Below, in pieces: positions 60,401-64,000 of a DNA stretch of 64,000 nucleotides. This DNA is from Parafrankia sp. EUN1f (GTDB lineage Bacteria > Actinomycetota > Actinomycetes > Frankiales > Frankiaceae): assembly GCF_000177675.1 (NCBI RefSeq), contig NZ_ADGX01000026.1, positions 1 to 64,000 on the forward strand, read 5' to 3'. Both the position numbers and the translations under genes were made by a program. The notes below the pieces were generated by a model, which ran no database searches, was not told the DNA's origin, and worked only from the letters and a program-made list of their open reading frames with translations. Every line of letters starts with the position of its first letter. Within the stretch, counting starts at the first letter, position 1.

Positions 60401-62077
60401 GGCCATCGGCGGCACGGCATCGGCCGCGGGGGCCGCCGCCTTCGCGCCGGCGGCAGGTACGGCGGTGAGCACAGCGGTGAGCCGCTCGGCCACGACGGTC
60501 AGTACCCGGTCGCCGGCGGCATGCCCGTAGGTGTCATTGATCGGCTTGAAATGGTCCAGGTCGATGAACAGCACGGAGACGGGCTCGGCCGGTTCCCGGT
60601 CGGCGAGTGCGGTGGCGAGGCGATCATCGAAGGTCGCCCGGTTGGCCAGGCCCGTAAGCGGGTCGTGCTGGGCCTGGAACCCGAGCTCGTCGAGCAGAAC
60701 CCGCCGCCGCTCGATCGAGTGGCAGGTGAGGACCACTCGTCCTGGACGAATCGTGTCGGCGAGCCGCCGCGCCGACACGTCGAACCAGTGCTCGCCGCCG
60801 GTGCTGGACAACAGCCGGACGTTCATCACGGTCGAGGGGTGCGCCTCGGACAGCTCGGACAGCACCGCGGCGACCCGGAGCGTGTCGGCGCGGTGAACCA
60901 GCGTCGAAAGCTGCCGCCCGCGAAGCGCGTCCGGGTCGTGCCCGAGCCGGGACAGCACCGCCGGGCTCACGAACTCCAGGAGGCCGTCCGCCGAGACGGT
61001 CATCACGATGTCGCGGCTGGCGGCGAGCAGGGAGCGTAGATCGTCACGCCGGCGAAGGGTGCGCGTCTGCTCGTGCAGACCGACGGCGGCGATCGAGAGG
61101 ACGGCGACGACCGTCACCACCAGCAGGGTGACCAGGCGGTGGGAGTGCTGGGTCCGCAGCTGTGCGTATAACTGGCTGGTCGGCTGGGCGAGGTAGGTGA
61201 AGTACCCGGTGGTCGGCTGGGCCGCGGCGATGTGGGTGTAGCCGTTCTCGCCGCCGGTGGCCCAGATCGTGGGCTTGCCGGCCGAGCGTCGCGCCTCGCC
61301 AAGCCGCACCGGGTCGAGCACCCGGGTTCCGATCAGGGCTCTGTCCGTGGAGACCAGCGCGACGCCGTTCGGATCGACTGTTGAGACGGAGCCCTTGCCG
61401 GGTAGTCGCAGCAGCGAGCCCAGTGCGGTGCCGAGCTGGGCGCCCGATTCCTCGGAGGAGACGCTGACGAGGACGGCCCAGGGGCGGGCTCCGCCCACCG
61501 GGACGACGGTTGCCCGCACGACCAGCCCGTTCAGCCTGAACACCGGTGACACCGCGTTGTCGCCGCGCCAGGCGGTCGCCCAGGCGGGCCCGAGGTCCGT
61601 GACGTCGAGGGTCTCGTGCGCCGGCCTGATCGTGAGGGGCGCCCCGGACCGGTCGATCAACGCGACCAGCAGGGTGGTGTCGCCGCTGGTGGTGAACTGG
61701 AACCTGGCTGCCAACTGGTTGTTGAGACCGGAGTTGCCGCGCTCGAAAGCCGTGCTGTCGACCAGGGCGCGCAGATCGGCCGGGTCGTCGGTGCCGGCTT
61801 CCCAGCTCGCCAGGTTCCTGATCAGATTCGCGCGGCCCGTGAGGCGGGTGCTCTCGGCGCCGTCGAGCCAGCGCCCGCCGACGACCAGTGCCACTGCGCT
61901 CAGCACGAGGATCGCGAGGACGCCACTCAGAAGGGGTGAACAGGCAGGCCGGACCGGGTTATGGAACCACAACCGCCGCCTGACCGGTGGCCGGGCGTGT
62001 TCGTCAGTCGCCGTCCAGCGCCGCCGGTGGGCCATCGTCATCAGTCGGTTTCCGCTCCACCATCTCGCCGTCGGCAT
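57485..62077 (-). CDS. Tandem double GGDEF receptor (two TM-sensor-TM-PAS-GGDEF units in one chain)
   Basis: About 1530 residues from the ATG at 62077 (GAGG at 5 nt; ATGs at 62206 and 62041 are alternatives). Unit 1: TM (about 45-65), outer sensor, TM (313-335), PAS (350-465), GGDEF at 569-573 (CRFGGDEFGVVL). Unit 2: TM (776-800), outer sensor (to 1035), TM (1039-1060), PAS, GGDEF at 1380-1384 (FRVGGDEFVAVL). Both cyclase domains start with HDPLTGL.NRA and keep D-x-D-x-F-K-x-I-N-D; neither has RxxD five residues before GGDEF, so no I-site. The second domain has an insertion of about 100 acidic and SPDGA-repeat residues. Four TMs, both catalytic ends cytosolic. Predicted c-di-GMP synthase; no EAL domain. 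Confidence 0.92.
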   Translation of the reverse strand: MPTARWWSGNRLMTMAHRRRWTATDEHARPPVRRRLWFHNPVRPACSPLLSGVLAILVLSAVALVVGGRWLDGAESTRLTGRANLIRNLASWEAGTDDPADLRALVDSTAFERGNSGLNNQLAARFQFTTSGDTTLLVALIDRSGAPLTIRPAHETLDVTDLGPAWATAWRGDNAVSPVFRLNGLVVRATVVPVGGARPWAVLVSVSSEESGAQLGTALGSLLRLPGKGSVSTVDPNGVALVSTDRALIGTRVLDPVRLGEARRSAGKPTIWATGGENGYTHIAAAQPTTGYFTYLAQPTSQLYAQLRTQHSHRLVTLLVVTVVAVLSIAAVGLHEQTRTLRRRDDLRSLLAASRDIVMTVSADGLLEFVSPAVLSRLGHDPDALRGRQLSTLVHRADTLRVAAVLSELSEAHPSTVMNVRLLSSTGGEHWFDVSARRLADTIRPGRVVLTCHSIERRRVLLDELGFQAQHDPLTGLANRATFDDRLATALADREPAEPVSVLFIDLDHFKPINDTYGHAAGDRVLTVVAERLTAVLTAVPAAGAKAAAPAADAVPPMAAGTPTPCRFGGDEFGVVLPGVDEESAAELAERIGAVLREPIVLDTAEVTVDASIGVGVTRAACPPEHLVRTADEAMYRAKAAGRGCHALSVAEAGAEAVTHATDRGTDRGTSVNSHAIVNSRTGVNSDAAVDTGVGAGAGESVDGSPITGRHRTEQEPASPARTALSAPGSSVASRAVPAPAGGDRAISRRWRGRAGRGGRGAAPYRPGGGRRRRLTAVFPSVTVLVVLLGTAATGLSVEASAGARAQRQRLAAGAALVEHFAEYAHAVSDPARLTGAVSEFPWDLNNHAALVEALRTMAATPIAGPSALLAVVDRTGRPMAVEPPGAEVPIPPNNPLWARSSQGGAMTPLLPVAGGDRICTVTPILRDGATAAQLMMCPTNILPAARILRTTDGLSSDLGQGGISILDQNGQAILAWDGTLVGRVLVDPAELVGIRNGEPTQVHSRSGPDTIAVAAAIKGGGYVLLDQTADVVEQSVREHRPLGNGLLFGIIGVTIIGLAVSNRRQERAIRQDLDELGVLLHEASDIVILLDRGGRLAFASAAVGNLLGRDRATMVGHDLLRYVHPDDRPAVRMLLSTPLDGPSLQDVRLETQDGTYRWFDIEAAAWEMPASAGQPHVPVLTCREIGQWRGLTEQLRRRARHDPLTGLPNRAALAEHLETISRDQAAFAILLVDLDRFKPINDTFGHAVGDHVLRVAAARIRRILTSEGDTGSDIDIDDEGEGDSRDDDAAGDAAYGCAADTTQSRSPDGARSPDGAQSPDGTQSLVGAGDGSGGAAMGLGGGERYDEGRRRLRRPSSWLCGIAGRAWYRPERGAVFRVGGDEFVAVLAGSTAPTGGLDVETVAWDAADRITSALRRPILADGQLVSVGATVGVALSRGVADPQAVIGLADAAMYEAKRAGGGPPAAPLTPPARRNRAGRITLADPTDPARSPDSRHPMTRTDHTNDTVSRDGVGGAGSPLPGAGVEHVW

Positions 62078-63126
62078 GACGGCCTCGTGCCGGAACCGAT
62101 CTGGACCGTGGTATTGCCGCGGTCTGTGCAATCCCGGCAGCAAGAGCATACGAGTGTGCGTCTCGAGACTTTCGCTGGCCGGTAGGTCGCCGCGTTCTTT
62201 CGTCACCGGTGCCCGGCCGGACGAATTGCCGGTGGCCAGGAATCCGCCAGGTCATGTGTGTAGCACGGAGCCTTTTCAGCCGATGATCGTTGTGCGGTCA
62301 AACTGGTGCGTGGCCGCTGATCGCTCACTGCGGGACCACAGCTGCCAATCCGTCGGTGGTGCGGGTGATGGCCCGTGTGGCACGCCGTAGGTCACTCTCG
62401 CGGCAGGGGACCGTCGTGGCTTCCGGGTGCCCGGTAGTGGTCTCTCCGTGCCGGAAGGTAGCCGGGCGCCGACCGCTTCGCAGCACGTAGCGATCATGCG
62501 GAAGCGTAGCGGTGGCAAGGTCGGCCAGCCGCTGCCGCCAGGTCTCAGATGGATGCACGCTCCGTAGTTTCGATCATGTCATCGATTGAGATGGTGGGAG
62601 GGCGTCGCTCCCTGCGATCCGACTGGTGGTCGAGCGAACCTGCTGGTCCTCGTCTTGTCTGTGCGGAGGGCGGCGAGTTGTCGCGCGGTTTGGTTGACAT
62701 GACACAGCGCTACTGGTGCGCAGTGGGAGCAGTAGAAAGGGCTGTTGGGATGTCGAGCCTGTGGGATTACGGGCGGATCGGCGGATGGTCGGTGTGGTAG
62801 AAAGGGCGTGACTCAAAGCCGCCGGTTCCAGCCGGTGTCAAATCGATTGCCGCGCCCCGGTCGGGTTGGTGGTGCGGGGTGATGGTCATGGCTGTCCGGC
62901 GTCGGGCTGTTCCGGGTGCGCCTCGCTACCGGCTCCGTCCTGAATCCTCCGTGTCCGGAGAACGATTTCTCGTTAAAGGGTTTCGCTGGGCGTCCGCGCC
63001 TGTCGGTTCGGGTCCGCGTGCGCCGCGTCCGGTTGCGGTATGCAGTAGCCTGATCGTGCTGGCCGCTCCGGGCTGAATTCCGCCCGCGTCGTGGTTCAGG
63101 GGCGCGAGCGATGGTTCACTCTCTCC
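62078..63126. other. 1.05-kb intergenic region, lower GC
   Basis: No convincing gene. Two GTAGAAAGGGC direct repeats at about 62731 and 62798. A compact dyad AACGA-TTTC-TCGTT (62961-62974), overlapped by GAGAA-CGAT-TTCTC, lies about 150 bp before the TetR gene and may be its operator. Short open frames here lack the codon bias of the neighbours. Confidence 0.5.
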
Positions 63127-63816
63127 GTGCCCTACCGTCGCCCTGCCGTTGTGGATGACCGGCTCGCCGCGGCCCGTGAGCGGTTGGTCGCGGCGGCCAC
63201 GGATCTCGTCGCCGAAGCCGGTTGGGCCGGCGCCTCCGTCACGGCGGTCGCGGCAGCGGCAGGCATGTCGGTCGGTTCCGTCTACCAGCATTTTCCGTCC
63301 AAGTCGGAGCTGGTGTGCGAGGTCTTCCGGCGAGCCGCGGCGCAGGAGGTGGAACTCATCCGCGCGGCGGCCGGCGAGCCCAGCCCGGCGCGGGGCGTCG
63401 GCCTCACCGCCGCGGGAGATCCGGTGGATCGCCTCGTGCTGGCGGTCGCCCTGTTCACCCGGCGGGTGCTGGCGCGTCGAGGCCTGGTCCACGCGCTGCT
63501 CGTCGCGCCGTCGGATTCCGCGCTGGAGGCGCAGCGGCGCGACTTCCGCAGGCGCTACCGGGATGTCTTCGCGGCTCTGATCCGCGCGGGGGTCGAGGCG
63601 GGGATGCTGCCCACCCAGGATCCGGTGGTCGCCGCGGCGGCCCTGACGGGCGCGATCGGTGAGGTGCTCGCCGGCCCGGTCCCGATGGCCCAGGACCTGC
63701 CTCGCGATGGCAGGGAGGCCGAACCGGTGGTGCGGGAGGTCGTCGAGATAGCGCTGAGGTGCGTGGGTGCGCGCCCGATGGTCCGTGGCTGGAGCGTTGC
63801 CGAGGGAATCGGCTGA
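63127..63816 (+). CDS. TetR-family transcriptional regulator
   Basis: 229 residues from the GTG at 63127 (VPYRRPAVVDDRL); a GTG at 63091 is an alternative. Helix-turn-helix: ERLVAAATDLVAEAGWAGASVTAVAAAAGMSVGSVYQHFPSKSELVCEVF, the standard TetR N-terminus. The C-terminal helices (DPVDRLVLAVALFTRRVLARRGLVHALLVAPSDSALEAQRRDFRRRY...AALTGAIGEVLAGP) form the ligand and dimer domain. The dyad 150 bp upstream fits autoregulation. Target genes may be beyond the right edge. Confidence 0.92.
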   Translation: MPYRRPAVVDDRLAAARERLVAAATDLVAEAGWAGASVTAVAAAAGMSVGSVYQHFPSKSELVCEVFRRAAAQEVELIRAAAGEPSPARGVGLTAAGDPVDRLVLAVALFTRRVLARRGLVHALLVAPSDSALEAQRRDFRRRYRDVFAALIRAGVEAGMLPTQDPVVAAAALTGAIGEVLAGPVPMAQDLPRDGREAEPVVREVVEIALRCVGARPMVRGWSVAEGIG

Positions 63817-63866
63817 CGTCTCCTGGATGACCGCTCCCGGTGGTGCTCCCGCGGGCGCTCCCACTC

Positions 63867-63900
63867 GCACCCGCTGCCGGCCGAGGCCGGCAGCGGGTGC
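63867..63900. terminator. Perfect 16-bp hairpin after the TetR gene
   Basis: GCACCCGCTGCCGGCC (63867-63882), GA, GGCCGGCAGCGGGTGC (63885-63900), 50 bp after the TetR stop. It is followed by two direct copies of GCGGTCGGCAGCGGGTGC-like sequence. The remaining 100 bp to the edge show no gene. Confidence 0.8.
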
Positions 63901-64000
63901 GCGGTCGGCAGCGGGTGCGCGGTCGGCAGGCGAAGATGTCCCCGTAGCGATCGTGGGCCGGGGCTCGTCCGTCAACGGTGCCCGGGCAGACCGGGAGGTC

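Overview
The window is chromosomal DNA of a very GC-rich actinobacterium. Coding regions show the strong third-position G/C bias of this group, GTG starts are frequent, and several families are actinobacterial: a PhoP/TcrX-like regulator, DUF2795- and DUF6158-like proteins, an FmdB-type zinc ribbon and a TtgA-less set of soluble Ser/Thr-kinase signalling genes. The general look is that of Frankia or a near relative, but no marker gene here fixes the genus. I see no rRNA, tRNA, CRISPR array, integrase or intact insertion sequence.

Layout. 1-5.7 kb: a GT39-type glycosyltransferase (cut by the left edge), an EnvZ-type kinase and its OmpR-type regulator on the minus strand, divergent from a Pro/Gln/Gly-rich membrane protein, with a PhoP-like direct repeat between them. 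5.9-12.7 kb: two NarL-type receivers on the plus strand converge on a minus-strand operon of ABC ATPase, sensor kinase and FtsX-like permease. 13.4-18.7 kb: a small exported protein, MscL, an unusual Hsp70/WD40 fusion, a Pro-rich/DUF6158-like pair and a DoxX-like protein. 19-24.3 kb: MarR regulator, nucleotidyltransferase-BON plus metallophosphoesterase operon, small membrane proteins and an FmdB zinc ribbon. 24.4-35.3 kb: mainly metabolism (thiolase, asparaginase, CoA transferase, solute-binding lipoprotein, two SDRs, secreted lipase, propionyl/acetyl-CoA synthetase). 35.7-47.4 kb: a TPR-like gene flanked by inverted composite repeats, an envelope operon (OmpA-like lipoprotein, second lipoprotein, two membrane proteins), a J-domain membrane protein, a methyltransferase, a Ser/Thr kinase with FN3-like domains, and a frame-broken polytopic membrane protein. 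47.5-51.8 kb: flavin-dependent oxidoreductase, two SDRs, a USP-like protein. 52-62 kb: a signalling hub with a receiver-cyclase, a PAS-PAS hybrid kinase, a receiver, a degenerate kinase and a 1530-residue protein that contains two complete membrane-bound GGDEF receptors in tandem. 63.1-63.8 kb: a TetR regulator with a perfect hairpin after it.

Two families of dispersed intergenic structures run through the window and are not explained by the genes. Family A is a GCAAGA..TGAGGATTTTGG palindrome (seven loci, about nine units); two loci are composite copies of about 135 bp in inverted orientation around one gene. Family B is a 60-nt hairpin in three places whose inner sequence is conserved while the outer stem changes by compensating base pairs; in one copy the 3' stem strand is the ribosome-binding site of the secreted lipase. 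These, the tandem GGDEF protein, the Hsp70-barrel-WD40 fusion and the receiver-cyclase are the best candidates for something undescribed.

Starts given here were chosen by eye from Shine-Dalgarno spacing, domain boundaries and overlaps; many differ from the longest open frame. No database search was run.
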